Shown: piece after piece, positions 45,804 to 56,757 of the stretch
Position numbering within the stretch: position 1 is the first letter of the stretch
How the letters are laid out: each line of letters opens with the position of its first letter
NCBI RefSeq assembly: GCF_003544875.1
Contig: NZ_CP032093.1
Coordinates: 1,550,001 to 1,614,000 of the forward strand
From: Vibrio alfacsensis
GTDB taxonomy: Bacteria; Pseudomonadota; Gammaproteobacteria; Enterobacterales; Vibrionaceae
Length of the DNA stretch: 64,000 bases
Reading direction: 5' to 3'
The notes under the pieces: model-generated
Told to the model about the DNA's origin: nothing
The model's input: only the letters and a program-made list of their open reading frames with translations
Database searches by the model: none
Position numbers and translations under genes: made by a program

Positions 45804-46622
45804 ATGAAAAAAATTGCGCTGACATTGGCCGCAACGTCAATCACTCTTGTAAGCTACTCTACTTTTGCGGCTCAAGATGGCGAACACATTCGTCTGGCTA
45901 CCACGACAAGTACTTATCATTCAGGCCTACTGGACTACCTCCTTCCACAATTTGAAAAAGACACCGGTTACAAAGTCGACATCATCGCAGCAGGTACTGG
46001 TAAAGCGCTAAAAATGGGTGAAAATGGCGACGTAGACCTAGTGATGACTCACGCACCTAAGGCTGAGGGGCTCTTTGTTGAAAAAGGTTACGGCGTTCTT
46101 CCACGTAAACTGATGTACAATGATTTTGTTATCGTTGGTCCTAAATCGGATCCCGCTCAAGTAAAAGACGACAAATCGGTGTTGGACGTTTTCAAAGAAA
46201 TTGCTGACAAAGATGCCGTCTTCATTTCTCGTGGCGACGATTCAGGCACTCACAAAAAAGAATTGGGTATCTGGGCACAAACAAAAATGGAACCTAACTT
46301 TGGTGGCTACCGCAGTGTCGGTCAAGGTATGGGTCCAACACTCACCATGGCGGCAGAAATGCAAGGTTACACCATGTCAGACCGCGGTACTTGGCTGGCT
46401 TACCAAAACAAACTGGATCTTGCGATCCTTTTCCAAGGCGACAAAGCACTGTTCAACCCATACCAAGTTATTTTGGTCAACCCAGAGCGATACCCAACCA
46501 TCAATTATCAAGGTGCAAAAGCATTCAGTGATTGGTTGGTGAATCCTCGTGGTCAGGAGCTGATTAATAGCTTCCGTCTAAACGGGAAACAGTTATTTGT
46601 TGCGGATGCTAAGAGCAAATAA
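45804..46622 (+). CDS. tupA: tungstate ABC transporter substrate-binding protein
   Basis: 272 residues from ATG 45804, with GGAAAGGA upstream. Signal peptide MKKIALTLAATSITLVSYSTFA. The mature protein begins IRLATTTSTYHSGLLDYLLPQFE; the TTTS segment forms the anion-binding pocket of TupA-type proteins. GDVDLVMTHAPKAE, SRGDDSGTHKKE and SDRGTWLAYQNK are family motifs. It captures tungstate in the periplasm for TupB/TupC. Confidence 0.9.
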   Translation: MKKIALTLAATSITLVSYSTFAAQDGEHIRLATTTSTYHSGLLDYLLPQFEKDTGYKVDIIAAGTGKALKMGENGDVDLVMTHAPKAEGLFVEKGYGVLPRKLMYNDFVIVGPKSDPAQVKDDKSVLDVFKEIADKDAVFISRGDDSGTHKKELGIWAQTKMEPNFGGYRSVGQGMGPTLTMAAEMQGYTMSDRGTWLAYQNKLDLAILFQGDKALFNPYQVILVNPERYPTINYQGAKAFSDWLVNPRGQELINSFRLNGKQLFVADAKSK

Positions 46623-46628
46623 CGCAGT

Positions 46629-47327
46629 ATGAATCTTGCTGATACGACACTGGAAGCCCTGCGCTTATTAGTGAATTTTGATGCAGACCTATGGGAGATC
46701 GTCGCGGTCTCCTTTAGTGTTTCTATTACGGCAATATCTTTAGTGATATTACCATCAATCTTGATGTCTTTCGTCCTCGCCTATACCGACTTTCGTGGTA
46801 AATGGTTTTTGTTGTCGATTGTGAACACCTTGCAAGCCGTACCCACCGTTGTGATCGGCTTATTGCTTTACATGCTGCTATCACGTGCTGGCCCTTGGGG
46901 AGGCTGGCAAATGCTGTTTACCCAAAAGGCGATGATCTTCGGTCAAATGATCATCTGTTTTCCAGTTCTCGTTTCGATGATGCACGGTGCGCTGCAATCA
47001 AGTGATCGCCGTATTGTGGAAACCGCGATTACGTTAGGCGTCTCGATGCCGCGTATCGCTGCTACTATGATCTGGGAGACTCGATTTCCTATCATGGCAG
47101 CGGTTATCGCAGGGTTTTCACGCATCGTGACCGAGGTGGGCTGCTCAATGATGATTGGGGGCAACATTATGGGTGTGACGCGAAATATACCCACTGCAAT
47201 TGCATTGGAAAGCAGCAAAGGTGCGTTTGCACAAGGCGTTGCACTGGGAATTGTATTACTATCGTTAGCGTTAGCGCTTAACTTCCTCTTATCAAGCATG
47301 AGAGGCAAAGGCTATCTAAGAACATGA
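46629..47327 (+). CDS. tupB: tungstate ABC transporter permease
   Basis: 232 residues, about five TM helices. SVSITAISLVILPSIL near the N terminus and the EAA-type loop ETAITLGVSMPRIAATMIWETRFP face the ATPase; EVGCSMMIGGNIMGVTRNI is characteristic of TupB/WtpB-like permeases. It starts six bases after tupA. Confidence 0.9.
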   Translation: MNLADTTLEALRLLVNFDADLWEIVAVSFSVSITAISLVILPSILMSFVLAYTDFRGKWFLLSIVNTLQAVPTVVIGLLLYMLLSRAGPWGGWQMLFTQKAMIFGQMIICFPVLVSMMHGALQSSDRRIVETAITLGVSMPRIAATMIWETRFPIMAAVIAGFSRIVTEVGCSMMIGGNIMGVTRNIPTAIALESSKGAFAQGVALGIVLLSLALALNFLLSSMRGKGYLRT

Positions 47328-47370
47328 AGCAAGCAATCGACTCGCCTTCAACCCAATATAAGGGTGTATT

Positions 47371-48090
47371 ATGACTATTAAAGTAACCGCCGAGCAATTG
47401 TCCATGCGATTTAAGGAGCGTGTGCTTTTTCACATCCCTGAGCTTGCCATTGGACCAAACGATGCGATTTACCTAAAAGGTGATAATGGCGTTGGTAAAA
47501 CGACTCTACTTAAAATCCTAGCTGGCCTCTTGAAAGCGTCGACAGGTAAAGTTGTCGCGCCAAAAGATACTTGGTTAAAAAAATGGACGCGTCGTAGTGG
47601 TCGTGTCGATGTTATTTACCTCCATCAGTCTCCTTACCTTTTCGATGGCACTGTCTATGACAATGTTGTTTATGGAATGAAATATCAACAAAACACCGCG
47701 AATGATAAGCGAGCACAGGTTATCAATGCATTGCGCATGGTCGGCTTGGAAACATTAGCGGATGAGCACATCTCTGTTTTATCTGGCGGAGAAAAGCAAC
47801 GCGTGGCCATGGCAAGAGCGTGGATACTTAAACCGTCAATTCTATTAATGGACGAGCCGAGTGCCTCTCTCGATCAAGAATCTATTGAACGCCTTGTCAT
47901 CATGGCAAAAGATCTTCTAGATCGTGGTTCAAGCATCGTGATCACAAGTCACCAAGCCAATGCATTGACGGATTTATGTAAAAAACAGTGGTGGATAAAA
48001 GACAAGACTTTGGTAGAGTCTCCACTGTTGTATGTCATACCAAAAGAAACATCCCAAGAGAACGCATATGCTTCAGCCAACACAAACTAG
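47371..48090 (+). CDS. tupC: tungstate ABC transporter ATPase
   Basis: 239 residues. Walker [11 protein letters not shown] loop YLHQSPYLF, signature LSGGEKQR, Walker [13 protein letters not shown], switch His ITSHQANA. It powers TupB. Its last 23 bases overlap mobA, so the importer is coupled to cofactor genes. Confidence 0.9.
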   Translation: MTIKVTAEQLSMRFKERVLFHIPELAIGPNDAIYLKGDNGVGKTTLLKILAGLLKASTGKVVAPKDTWLKKWTRRSGRVDVIYLHQSPYLFDGTVYDNVVYGMKYQQNTANDKRAQVINALRMVGLETLADEHISVLSGGEKQRVAMARAWILKPSILLMDEPSASLDQESIERLVIMAKDLLDRGSSIVITSHQANALTDLCKKQWWIKDKTLVESPLLYVIPKETSQENAYASANTN

Positions 48091-48655
48091 TTGGGTCATA
48101 TTGGCTGGTGGACAAGCCAGCCGTATGGGTGGAAAAGATAAAGGTCTGATTGAATTGAATCAGAAGCCACTCATTGAACACGTTATCGAACGTTTAACAC
48201 CGCAAACTCCTCGCATTTTGATCAATGCGAACCGAAACCAAGACGCTTACCGCATCTATGGTCTCGTTTTTGGTGACCAATTTGAAAACTTCCCAGGCCC
48301 AATGGGTGGAATCCATGCGGGCTTAGTCCATGCAGAGACCGATTGGGTTGGTTTTGTTCCTTGTGATAGCCCACAAATCAACACCGATCTGGTCGAGCGT
48401 TTCTGCCAAGCCGTAAAAGAAGATACTGATATTTTGGTTGCACATGATGGTGACCATCAGCAACCCGTCTTCACGCTTTATCATAAGCGCGTGCTGCCAA
48501 AACTGACCGCGTTTTTAGAACGTGGCGATCGTAAGATCATCCTACTCTACAAAGAGTGCAACACCAGTTACGTTGACTTTAGCGACTCACCAAACTGTTT
48601 CGTCAACTTGAATACCCCAGAAGAACTGGCGCAATTTGGACAACTTGAATCATGA
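48068..48655 (+). CDS. mobA: molybdenum cofactor guanylyltransferase MobA
   Basis: 195 residues from ATG 48068, inside the end of tupC; the frame is open back to 48032. [17 protein letters not shown] binds [13 protein letters not shown] and [12 protein letters not shown] are nucleotide and metal-site motifs. It joins GMP to molybdopterin to make bis-MGD, the cofactor of FdhA. It overlaps mobB-moeA by four bases (ATGA). Confidence 0.93.
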   Translation: MLQPTQTSWVILAGGQASRMGGKDKGLIELNQKPLIEHVIERLTPQTPRILINANRNQDAYRIYGLVFGDQFENFPGPMGGIHAGLVHAETDWVGFVPCDSPQINTDLVERFCQAVKEDTDILVAHDGDHQQPVFTLYHKRVLPKLTAFLERGDRKIILLYKECNTSYVDFSDSPNCFVNLNTPEELAQFGQLES

Positions 48656-50430
48656 AACACACGCTAAACATCCCTATTCTTGGTTTTGCTGCCTACTCTG
48701 GTACAGGCAAAACTACGCTACTTGAAGCCTTGTTACCTAAATTAACCGAAGCAGGTTTGCGCATTGGTATTCTCAAGCACGCACACCATAACTTTGATGT
48801 CGACCAACCAGGCAAAGACAGTCACCGCTTACGCAAAGCCGGCGCATCACAAATGCTGATCTCTTCTCGTAACCGTTTTGCTTTAATGACAGAAACGCCT
48901 GAATCGGAATCCGAATTTGATTACTTACTGACGCGTTTCGATCAAGATAAACTTGATGTGGTTTTAGTTGAGGGCTGCAAAAACATTGCTTTTCCTAAGA
49001 TTGAATTGCATCGTGAAGAAGTCGGCAAACCTTGGCTTTACCCGCATGATGCAAACATCATCGCGATTGCTTCAGACAGTGGCAAGTTGGAATCTGAACT
49101 GCCACAAATGAACATCAACGATCTCGATGCCATCGCTCAGTTCGTTCTTCAGTATGTTCAAGAAGCGAACGCGCCAAAGAGTAAAGAGAAAGAAGCCGCT
49201 TGCTGCGATACCCTTTCTCCAGCTTTCCTTTCTGTGGTTCAAGGCCAAGAAAAGATCCTATCTTTGGTAGGCACGGTTGCTGAAACCGAAGCGTGCAAGA
49301 TTGAAGATGCGTACGGTCGTGTGCTTGCCGACCACGTGGTGTCACCAGTGAATGTTCCACAATACACTAACTCAGCAATGGACGGTTACGCGATTCGTGG
49401 CGATGATGTTGATCGTGACAGCTATCAAATCGTTGCTGAAGTGCTCGCTGGTCACGCTTACGACCAACCTCTTGAAGCAGGTCAAGCAGTCAAGATCATG
49501 ACGGGCGCACCAACACCTATCAACGGCGATACGGTAGTAATGCGTGAACAAGCTTCCCAAAACGGCGACACTGTCACGTTCAATGGTGCAAACATCAAAG
49601 CGGGACAAAACGTTCGCCAAGCGGGGGAAGACCTAGCAATTGGTAGCGACGTGTTTACCGCAGGGACTCGCCTCGCCTCTCCTGAAATGGGCATGATTGC
49701 TTCTCTTGGCTTTGGTGAAACGAATGTGTTCCGCAAGTTGAAAGTTGCTGTGTTCTCTACGGGTGATGAAGTGCAAGCGCCGGGCACTGAGCAAAAAGCG
49801 AATTCAATCTACGATTCAAACCGTTTTACCATCATGGGTATGTTAGAGAAACTCGGTTGCGAGATCTTGGATTTCGGTATCCTAGAGGATAACGAACAAT
49901 TGATGATTGAAACGCTAGAGAATGCTTCTGAACAAGCTGACGTCGTATTAACGTCTGGCGGCGTATCCGTTGGTGATGCGGACTACATCAAACTTGCATT
50001 AGACAAACTGGGTCAAATTGATTTCTGGCGTATCAACATGCGCCCTGGTCGTCCACTTGCGTTCGGTCAAATCAACGATAAGCCTTTCTTTGGTTTACCG
50101 GGTAACCCTGTGGCTGTGATGGTTTCATTCATTAACTTTGTCGAGCCTGCACTGCGTAAGATGCAAGGTGAACAAGGTTGGAAGCCACTCAAAGTCAGCG
50201 CAATTGCGACAGAAAATCTGCGCTCTCGCCAAGGCCGTACCGAATTTAGTCGTGGTATTTACGAGCTAGACGAAACAGGTCGTTTAACGGTTCGCACAAC
50301 GGGAAAACAAGGCTCAGGTATTCTGCGTTCAATGAGTGAGGCAAACTGTTTAATCGAAATCTCCCCGGCTGTTGATACAGTAAAAGCAGGAGAAAGCGTG
50401 ACAATCATCCCGCTTCAAGGCAGAATCTAG
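48652..50430 (+). CDS. mobB-moeA: MobB-MoeA fusion protein
   Basis: 592 residues, two usually separate proteins. MobB part (1 to about 170): P-loop [45 protein letters not shown]. MoeA part (about 190-592): [78 protein letters not shown]. MoeA inserts Mo (or W) into adenylylated molybdopterin; MobB helps MobA with GTP. The fusion links metal insertion and nucleotide addition in one chain. Last gene of the tup-mob operon. Confidence 0.93.
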   Translation: MKHTLNIPILGFAAYSGTGKTTLLEALLPKLTEAGLRIGILKHAHHNFDVDQPGKDSHRLRKAGASQMLISSRNRFALMTETPESESEFDYLLTRFDQDKLDVVLVEGCKNIAFPKIELHREEVGKPWLYPHDANIIAIASDSGKLESELPQMNINDLDAIAQFVLQYVQEANAPKSKEKEAACCDTLSPAFLSVVQGQEKILSLVGTVAETEACKIEDAYGRVLADHVVSPVNVPQYTNSAMDGYAIRGDDVDRDSYQIVAEVLAGHAYDQPLEAGQAVKIMTGAPTPINGDTVVMREQASQNGDTVTFNGANIKAGQNVRQAGEDLAIGSDVFTAGTRLASPEMGMIASLGFGETNVFRKLKVAVFSTGDEVQAPGTEQKANSIYDSNRFTIMGMLEKLGCEILDFGILEDNEQLMIETLENASEQADVVLTSGGVSVGDADYIKLALDKLGQIDFWRINMRPGRPLAFGQINDKPFFGLPGNPVAVMVSFINFVEPALRKMQGEQGWKPLKVSAIATENLRSRQGRTEFSRGIYELDETGRLTVRTTGKQGSGILRSMSEANCLIEISPAVDTVKAGESVTIIPLQGRI

Positions 50431-50503
50431 GCCGATTCAGAATTCAAAGGTCAGCGTGTCTGGCCTTTTAATTGATTACAGAAAAATTTTCAGAGAGACA
50501 GCT

Positions 50504-50770
50504 ATGGCTCGCACCATTCTTTACACTTACAAAGACCAAGACAAAGAACTGACGTTCTCATACGAGCAACACCGTAACATTCAAGAAGCGGTTGCAGAAG
50601 CGGAAGGTATCGACATCACTGAGTTCCTAAAGATGGAGCAGCAAATTGAAGCAGTATCTGACACAAAAGCGGTTCGTAACTACCGCGACAATCATTTCAG
50701 AAAATTAGGCTTTAGCAAAATCACCCTAGCTCAAAAAGAAAACTTGGGCGTAGGTAAAAAGAAAAAATAA
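50504..50770 (+). CDS. DUF2960-type small protein
   Basis: 88 residues from ATG 50504 (MARTILYTYKDQDKELTF), preceded by AGAGAGACAG; an upstream in-frame extension to 50456 is unlikely. Charged and soluble with a lysine-rich end (GVGKKKK). It fits DUF2960 as I know it, a Vibrionaceae-type family without known role. Terminator at 50798-50824. Confidence 0.7.
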   Translation: MARTILYTYKDQDKELTFSYEQHRNIQEAVAEAEGIDITEFLKMEQQIEAVSDTKAVRNYRDNHFRKLGFSKITLAQKENLGVGKKKK

Positions 50771-50797
50771 GCCTAGTGACAACAGCTTAAAATACAA

Positions 50798-50824
50798 AAA
50801 GCCCTGTTTATCACAACAGGGCTT
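50798..50824. terminator. bidirectional terminator
   Basis: AAAGCCCTGTT / AACAGGGCTTT perfect 11-bp stem between the convergent DUF2960 gene and nagK. Confidence 0.8.
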
Positions 50825-50870
50825 TCTTCAATGGTAATTTGTGCACTTTTCGTAAGTAAGACTTAAAAGC

Positions 50871-51778
50871 TTATTTAATATTTAGGAATGCCGCACCACG
50901 TACGCCACCTGAATCACCGTGTTTTGCTTTGATGATCTTCGGACATTTTGCTACAGAAAGCAGGTACTTAGGAATACGTTTTGGCATCTCTTCGTAAATC
51001 AGTTCGAAGTTAGATAGACCGCCGCCTAATACGACAGTATGTGGATCAACGGCCGTAAATAGGTTCGCAAAGCAAATCGCCAACAACTCCATAAAGCGTT
51101 CAACATGTTCCACCGCTTTTTCTTCACCGTCAGCGTGAGCTTTAATGATATCGATCGCTTTCTTCTCTTCACCGTAATAATGAGCGTAAATCAACTCAAA
51201 GCCACGACCAGATAAGTAGCTATCTAAACACCCTTTTTTTCCGCAACCACAGCCCAACAGAGGCGCGTTATCACCTAGGTGGAACCATGCATCAATAGGA
51301 AGACGAGTATGGCCCATCTCACCCGCAACGTGGTTACGGCCAGAAAAGATTTTACCATCCAATACCAAACCGCCACCAAAACCTGTGCCGAGGATCAAAC
51401 CAAGCACTGATGGTTCGTTTTGAAGTTCTTCATCCCATGCTTCAGAAAGCGCAAAACAGTTCGCATCATTTTCAATTTTTACACTGCGACCAATCTTCGC
51501 CTCTAAGTCAGCTCGAAGTGGCTTCCCTTTTGCTGCTGGCACATTAACGGTAAGCACTGTTGCATCATCCGCGTCTTCCATACCTGGCAAACCAAGACCA
51601 ATCGTTCCTTCGCAGCCAAATTCCACATCGTATTTATTAACGAGACCAGCGATGGTTTCTACCAATAAATCATAGTTGTCTGTTGGGGTTGGTACACGTT
51701 CTGTGGCAACACGTTCAAGTTTTCATTAAACGCACCAAACTCAATTTTAGTGCCACCGACATCAAAGCCGTAATACAT
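50871..51778 (-). CDS. nagK: N-acetylglucosamine kinase (ROK family; frameshifted as sequenced)
   Basis: About 302 residues. [14 protein letters not shown] is the ATP-binding start, GLGLPG and [13 protein letters not shown] hold sugar contacts and the catalytic Asp, [13 protein letters not shown] is the second ATP motif, and [10 protein letters not shown] with [17 protein letters not shown] is the ROK zinc site. It phosphorylates GlcNAc salvaged from the wall or chitin. ATG is at 51778; the frame breaks near 51712, where one A is missing (TTGAACG for TTGAAACG), joining [16 protein letters not shown] to [13 protein letters not shown]. Confidence 0.88.
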
Positions 51779-51953
51779 GCAATTCTCTCCTAAAATGCTC
51801 AACCGACTCCCAAAATCCAAAATATAGGTACTGGAGTCAAACTTTAAACATTATCCATATCTATACGCCTGCAAACCGTGACCCAATCCAGATTTATCCT
51901 CTCGTTAAAGTCAGTTGAACAACAAGCCATCAACAAAAACTCATTCCTTAGAG

Positions 51954-52703
51954 TTAGCTCTCGATTTTGGCCCATTCTTTGAAACGTTTCAGGTGTGGTC
52001 GAGACCAATCGATTTTAACCCTAGTCTTCGTTAGCATGTAAGTTTCACGGAACGCTTCAAACCACAATTGCAGGCATTCGGAAGCTTGCTCCTCGCCCGC
52101 TTGCTTAAGCACCAATGTTGCCACCTCTGCCGTCGACAAGTGCTGCTCATTATCTGACCTGCGCATCATGTATTCAGACAAGGACTCCGGCTCAATAGAA
52201 AGCACCGGCAAAGACTTAAGAAACTCAGAACGACGGAAAATCTTACGCGCTTCTCGCCAACTGCCATCAATAAAAATCAGCAGCCACTTTTTATTTGTCC
52301 CATCTGCATTTAACACGCGCTCAGGATTCAATCCATCCAATAAACGCTCGGACTCATCCACGTAATCTGATGGGAACACAATCACTGGCTGATACTCATC
52401 GTTTTTTAGTAACGCAAGCATCTCTGCCGACGGTTCTGTGCGATTCCATTGATACACGTAAGTCTCTTGAATCGTATCAGATATCAAGCGTCCGGTATTG
52501 CTTGGTTTGAACACTTCGTTTTCTGACACAATCAGCATGCAGGCAATATCAGATTCGATGTTCGGCTGAACGTCGCACAAACAATATTGCTCAGAAACCT
52601 GACAATAAGGACAGCGAACCACTTTACAACCACGAGCGTTAAATGGCTTCGTTGAGATAGATTGACGGTGCTGGTATAAACGATGGAAAGCGTGAATTCT
52701 CAT
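51954..52703 (-). CDS. tapT: DTW-domain tRNA-uridine aminocarboxypropyltransferase
   Basis: 249 residues. The N-terminal CPYCQVSEQYCLC cysteines bind zinc; FIDGSWREARK carries the DxxW signature and SIEPESLSEYMMRR follows. DTW enzymes (TapT/YfiP in E. coli) put the acp group on uridine 47 of tRNA with S-adenosylmethionine. Cytoplasmic. Monocistronic. Confidence 0.85.
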   Translation of the reverse strand: MRIHAFHRLYQHRQSISTKPFNARGCKVVRCPYCQVSEQYCLCDVQPNIESDIACMLIVSENEVFKPSNTGRLISDTIQETYVYQWNRTEPSAEMLALLKNDEYQPVIVFPSDYVDESERLLDGLNPERVLNADGTNKKWLLIFIDGSWREARKIFRRSEFLKSLPVLSIEPESLSEYMMRRSDNEQHLSTAEVATLVLKQAGEEQASECLQLWFEAFRETYMLTKTRVKIDWSRPHLKRFKEWAKIES

Positions 52704-52959
52704 GGATAGAAAGTGCCATTAATTAAGGGCTGTTGATTTTTCGCGGTGAAACTCAGCTTGAAAGGTCAACATACCCTATGAGTGCATGTATAAAATAGAA
52801 CGCGATTCTACTTGCATCATCAATGAGTCTCAAGGAATGGTGGTGAGCAGGCTAACATCCAGTTTAAGTCTACCGTTACACATAAGCCTTTCTTCTCAGT
52901 GAAAGATACCATGATGTCTCAAGGTCTTTAGAAAAAGTGAATCAATCAAGGAAATTAGC

Positions 52960-53769
52960 ATGACCGAAACTGCATTTAACGACCCATCCTGGCTACGACT
53001 CAGTATCTTTATTGGGGTTCTAATTCTTTGTGCCTTATGGGAAAACAAACTCCCAAGAAGAAAACTAACCGTCGATCGAGCATTCCGTTGGTTTAACAAC
53101 CTCACACTGGTCGCGCTCAATAGTGTCGTTGTTGCCGTTATTATGCCAATTGTCGCTTTCCAAGCAGCCATCATCGCTCATGAAAATCAGTGGGGTTTGC
53201 TCAATGTACTTGCTTTGCCAAATTGGTTAAACGTGCTGATTGCCGTCGTATTGCTCGATCTCGTCATCTACCTACAGCATTTAGTTTTCCATCGCATCAA
53301 ACCACTGTGGAAGCTTCACCGAATGCACCATGCCGACTTAGATGTCGATGTCACAACAGGAACACGGTTCCACCCGATAGAAATCATTCTCTCTATGGTG
53401 GTAAAAATAACCTTTGTGTTCGCTTTGGGCGTTTCCCCTATTGCCATCGTGGTGTTTGAAATTATATTGAATGCGAGTGCGATGTTTAACCATAGTAACG
53501 CCAAACTACCACTGATACTCGATGCGAAGTTACGCAAACTTATCGTCACACCAGACATGCATCGTGTGCACCATTCCGTTATCCCACAAGAAACTCACTC
53601 AAACTTTGGTTTCTTCTTATCTGTCTGGGATCGATTGTTTGGCACGTACCGTGCTCAACCCAAGTTAGGTCATGATGATGTTGAGATTGGTGTCCCGGAG
53701 ATCAGAGACCAAACGGAACAACGCCTCGACAAACTGCTCACTCAACCATTTCGTTACGCTAAGAAATAA
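52960..53769 (+). CDS. sterol desaturase/fatty acid hydroxylase family protein
   Basis: 269 residues, about four TM helices. The di-iron histidine boxes are present: HLVFH, HRMHH, HSN near 170, and HRVHHS with a C-terminal HSNFGF. Family members hydroxylate or desaturate lipids in the membrane; the substrate here is unknown. The ATG has AAGGAAATTAGC upstream. Confidence 0.88.
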   Translation: MTETAFNDPSWLRLSIFIGVLILCALWENKLPRRKLTVDRAFRWFNNLTLVALNSVVVAVIMPIVAFQAAIIAHENQWGLLNVLALPNWLNVLIAVVLLDLVIYLQHLVFHRIKPLWKLHRMHHADLDVDVTTGTRFHPIEIILSMVVKITFVFALGVSPIAIVVFEIILNASAMFNHSNAKLPLILDAKLRKLIVTPDMHRVHHSVIPQETHSNFGFFLSVWDRLFGTYRAQPKLGHDDVEIGVPEIRDQTEQRLDKLLTQPFRYAKK

Positions 53770-53796
53770 ACAACCAAAAGAAATCAACAACCAGAC

Positions 53797-54180
53797 TTAA
53801 CGGAATATCTGACGTGAATGGCGATTCTTTTGCGAATTCCACAACCAAAACGACACGCCAATTGAAAATCCTAATAGCAGAGTCTGCCACTGCAGCTTTC
53901 CGGTATTCTCAAGTATACCTAGCCCATAATGAGCATAAGAATTAAAGCCGACGCTCGTCAGCAGAATAAATAACAGTAGAATTAAACCAGAACGGCGGTG
54001 CTTAATGAGCAAGTATACGGCAAGTAAATCAACGATCCCCAAAGCACTCCAATACAAATTTAACCAGGCTGGGGCAAAATGATATGGTAAGAAACCATCG
54101 ACAATATTGTCGTAAATATGGGTCACACCACCGACTGTCAGGCAAAGGCATAGGATAAATACTACGAATTTGTCCATCAT
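53797..54180 (-). CDS. four-TM hypothetical protein
   Basis: 127 residues: FVVFILCLCLTVGGVTHIYDNI, YWSALGIVDLLAVYLLI, SGLILLLFILLTSVGFNSYAHYG and LLLGFSIGVSFWLW helices. No motif I can name. Convergent with the hydroxylase gene. Confidence 0.65.
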   Translation of the reverse strand: MMDKFVVFILCLCLTVGGVTHIYDNIVDGFLPYHFAPAWLNLYWSALGIVDLLAVYLLIKHRRSGLILLLFILLTSVGFNSYAHYGLGILENTGKLQWQTLLLGFSIGVSFWLWNSQKNRHSRQIFR

Positions 54181-54726
54181 CGTTTCCTTTCCTTATCTGA
54201 ATGAATGCGCTAAGCATATAGAAATCAGCTTGATATTTATAATCTCATCACTATTTTGAGATCGACAATGTCTTTCATCGAGAATCGATAGTGCTCGCTG
54301 AGGGCAGTAATCGTCACATTAAAAATAACAACGATGCGTCCCCTATTTTTCAGCTCGCTTCTGAACAAAGCATAGCGTTTTGTTGCCCAACTCGCCTAAA
54401 AGCTTACCTTACCTCGACATTTTTTATTTCAGAACCGTATTCATTCATGTTCGTACGCAATTGAAGTGTTTCAGCTTTGAAACTTAGTATAGAAAAGGCT
54501 ATAACAAGTGCTGCGATGGTTTAAAATGTCGCGCCAGTGGCTTTTAAAAAGCAAAGTACAAAATCATATTCTAGGTTTATCGAAGCGACGATAAGTTATA
54601 TGACTTCGCTCATAAAATTTTACTCAGTACTTTAGGGTGAGTGATTTGGGTCGTAAGAATTAGATAGGGTATCGTATTTCCACTCATGCTGAGACAGCTT
54701 GGGTATATTGTTGACAGGTGGATGTT
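54181..54726. other. 546-base intergenic stretch
   Basis: No gene-like frame, strong hairpin or repeat seen. It must hold the promoters of the flanking divergent genes. Confidence 0.35.
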
Positions 54727-55223
54727 GTGCGTCGAGTTTATTTTCCTTTGATAATGAGTGCTTTATAAGTGCATGTTCATCTGGGCCTGAGCCGAAATCG
54801 AAAGTGAACCGCTCCCAACAGTTGAACCAAGCGGTATCCGTTAATGAGTTACTCTCAGAAAATGTTGATTTATTTCAATTTTATAGTGAGTGGCAAGGGA
54901 CTCCCTATAGATTGGGAGGAACAAAAAAATCAGGCATAGACTGCTCAGCATTTGTTCAGAAAGCGTTTGTTGAGGCGTATCAAATGTCACTACCACGAAC
55001 GACCCGCCAACAATCGAAGCGAGGCATAAAGATGAAATGGTCTGATGCCCAACAAGGCGACTTAGTTTTTTTCAAAACCAATCGTTCGACCTATCACGTT
55101 GGTATTTATTTAGGCAATAAACAGTTTATGCACGCATCGACTTCGAAAGGTGTCATTATTTCAAGGATGGATAATCCATACTGGGCTTCTAAATTTTGGC
55201 AAGTGAGAAGAGTTACGCTGTAA
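54727..55223 (+). CDS. NlpC/P60 lipoprotein, MepS/Spr-like (frameshifted as sequenced)
   Basis: About 165 residues. GTG 54727 has AGGTGG five bases upstream and begins MRRVYFPLIMSA; one T added in GCTTTAT near 54762 continues FISACSSGPEP, giving a lipobox ISAC and an outer-membrane lipoprotein. Without it the frame stops early. The NlpC/P60 domain has catalytic Cys in GIDCSAFVQKAF, His in TYHVGIYLG and HASTSKGV. It probably cuts peptide cross-links in peptidoglycan. Confidence 0.8.
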
Positions 55224-55307
55224 CCCTTCTAATATCCAACGCCTCTACGGAAGCTCCCAATTTGAAAATCGAACGGAGTATAAATGAAGAAATTGGGAAG
55301 AGAGTCT

Positions 55308-55652
55308 CTAGTCGTATGTTGCGACTGCGGTATCAAACAAATTTTTTACTAGTGCGATGTATTCATCTAGAAATGCGATCTGTTCATTTGTCGCTTTCTT
55401 AGCCCACACACCTGCAAGTACTTCACTCAAGTCAGCTACAACGGCATCGGCTTCTTTTAGTAATTTGAAACGAACACTTGAATGCAGTTCAGGATTTTGT
55501 TCAAAAATCGCCATGATATTAGATGCAATCATGTCCGTAACCACATCTTCAATGCTTTCTGAACCCGTGTCACCCACTTCTGAAGTAAAAATATTCAAGT
55601 TAAGTGACAAATGCTCAATAAGAGCGAGGTATCCATCGGTTTCTACAACCAC
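55308..55652 (-). CDS. DUF3802 protein
   Basis: 114 residues from GTG 55652, chosen because GGAG lies seven bases upstream and the first residues VVETDGYLALIEHLSLNLNIF fit the family; an ATG at 55724 would add 24 unlike residues. All-helical and acidic, no TM. DUF3802 is a Vibrio/Shewanella-type family with no known role. Confidence 0.7.
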   Translation of the reverse strand: MVVETDGYLALIEHLSLNLNIFTSEVGDTGSESIEDVVTDMIASNIMAIFEQNPELHSSVRFKLLKEADAVVADLSEVLAGVWAKKATNEQIAFLDEYIALVKNLFDTAVATYD

Positions 55653-55795
55653 TGCGTTTCTCCATTTTGTACAAGCCTTCGAGGGTGAAAGCAAAATCGT
55701 ATCAATAGTAAGACATATACCCACGTGACTTCAAGATGCAGAACTCAGAGCTTTGTCACTGATTTAAGCTCAACTTCGATCCGATATGCTTACAA

Positions 55796-56757
55796 TCAAT
55801 CTTGATCATGAATACGCGTGCAGTTTCTACCATTTTCTTTCGCTATATAAAGCGCAGCATCCGCACACTTTATCCATTGAGTGTGATTTTCAAAACTACG
55901 CTTATATTCACATACACCAATGCTTACCGAAAAGTAGATAGATTTACTTTCTACCGTCACACACCCTTTTTCAATAAACGTTCTCAATCGTTCGGCAAAA
56001 TTAAATGCTTGTTCTTGATTGGTATTCGGCAGCAGTACCGTAAACTCTTCTCCCCCAAAACGTCCACATACATCACTGCTTCTTGCCGTTTTCCTTAATA
56101 ACGAAGCGGTATGCCGTATCACTTCATCACCAGAGTGATGGCCGTAGGTATCGTTCACTTTCTTAAAATGGTCAATATCAAAGATGACAAGTGACGACGT
56201 TCTGTCGATGAGGCTCAATCGTGAAAACTCTTCCTTTAAGGATTGTTCCCAAAATGCACGATTAAAGAGCCCGGTCAGACCGTCTTTTCGGCTGATCTCC
56301 GAAAGATACTGATTCGTTTCACGCAGGTGGATTCGATTTCTAGCCGTTTCTGAAACATCATTGACTTGGATTGCAATATGACTGATAGAACCAGACAGCG
56401 AATGTAATGGCGTGATCACGATATCTTGATACATCAAATTGCTGCTGTTTGATACTGGAGAGAAATTATTAAACTTAAAGAGATAAGGCCTATTTTCCCA
56501 GCTAGAGAAAGAGCGTGTTTCGAGCTCAGCACTTGTTTTAATTTTGTTTCTAACCACGTTTTAGGCAACTCGTCAAAATGATCAAACAAGGACTCTCCTA
56601 AGATATCCTGTGACAGCACACCACTGTAGGACTGCATAAAGCTATTCCAAACACACACTTTGTATTCGCGATCTAACACGATGAGCCCTGAATCCATCGT
56701 ATCTAAAATCTGGGTGACCCAATGAAAATTGGCAATATCTAACGAAAGATCAGACAT
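55796..56757 (-). CDS. PAS-GGDEF diguanylate cyclase (frameshifted as sequenced)
   Basis: About 320 residues. PAS-like N-terminal part (MDSGLIVLDREYKVCVWNSFM), then a linker and a GGDEF domain: KDGLTGLFNRAFWEQ, FDIDHFKKVND, RFGGEEFTVLLP (catalytic GGEEF). RSSD five residues before GGEEF is the c-di-GMP inhibitory I-site. It makes c-di-GMP. One A is missing in ACAAAATTAAAAC near 56537; with it PKTWLETKIKTSAELETR joins the two halves. It overlaps the preceding regulator gene by one base. Confidence 0.85.
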
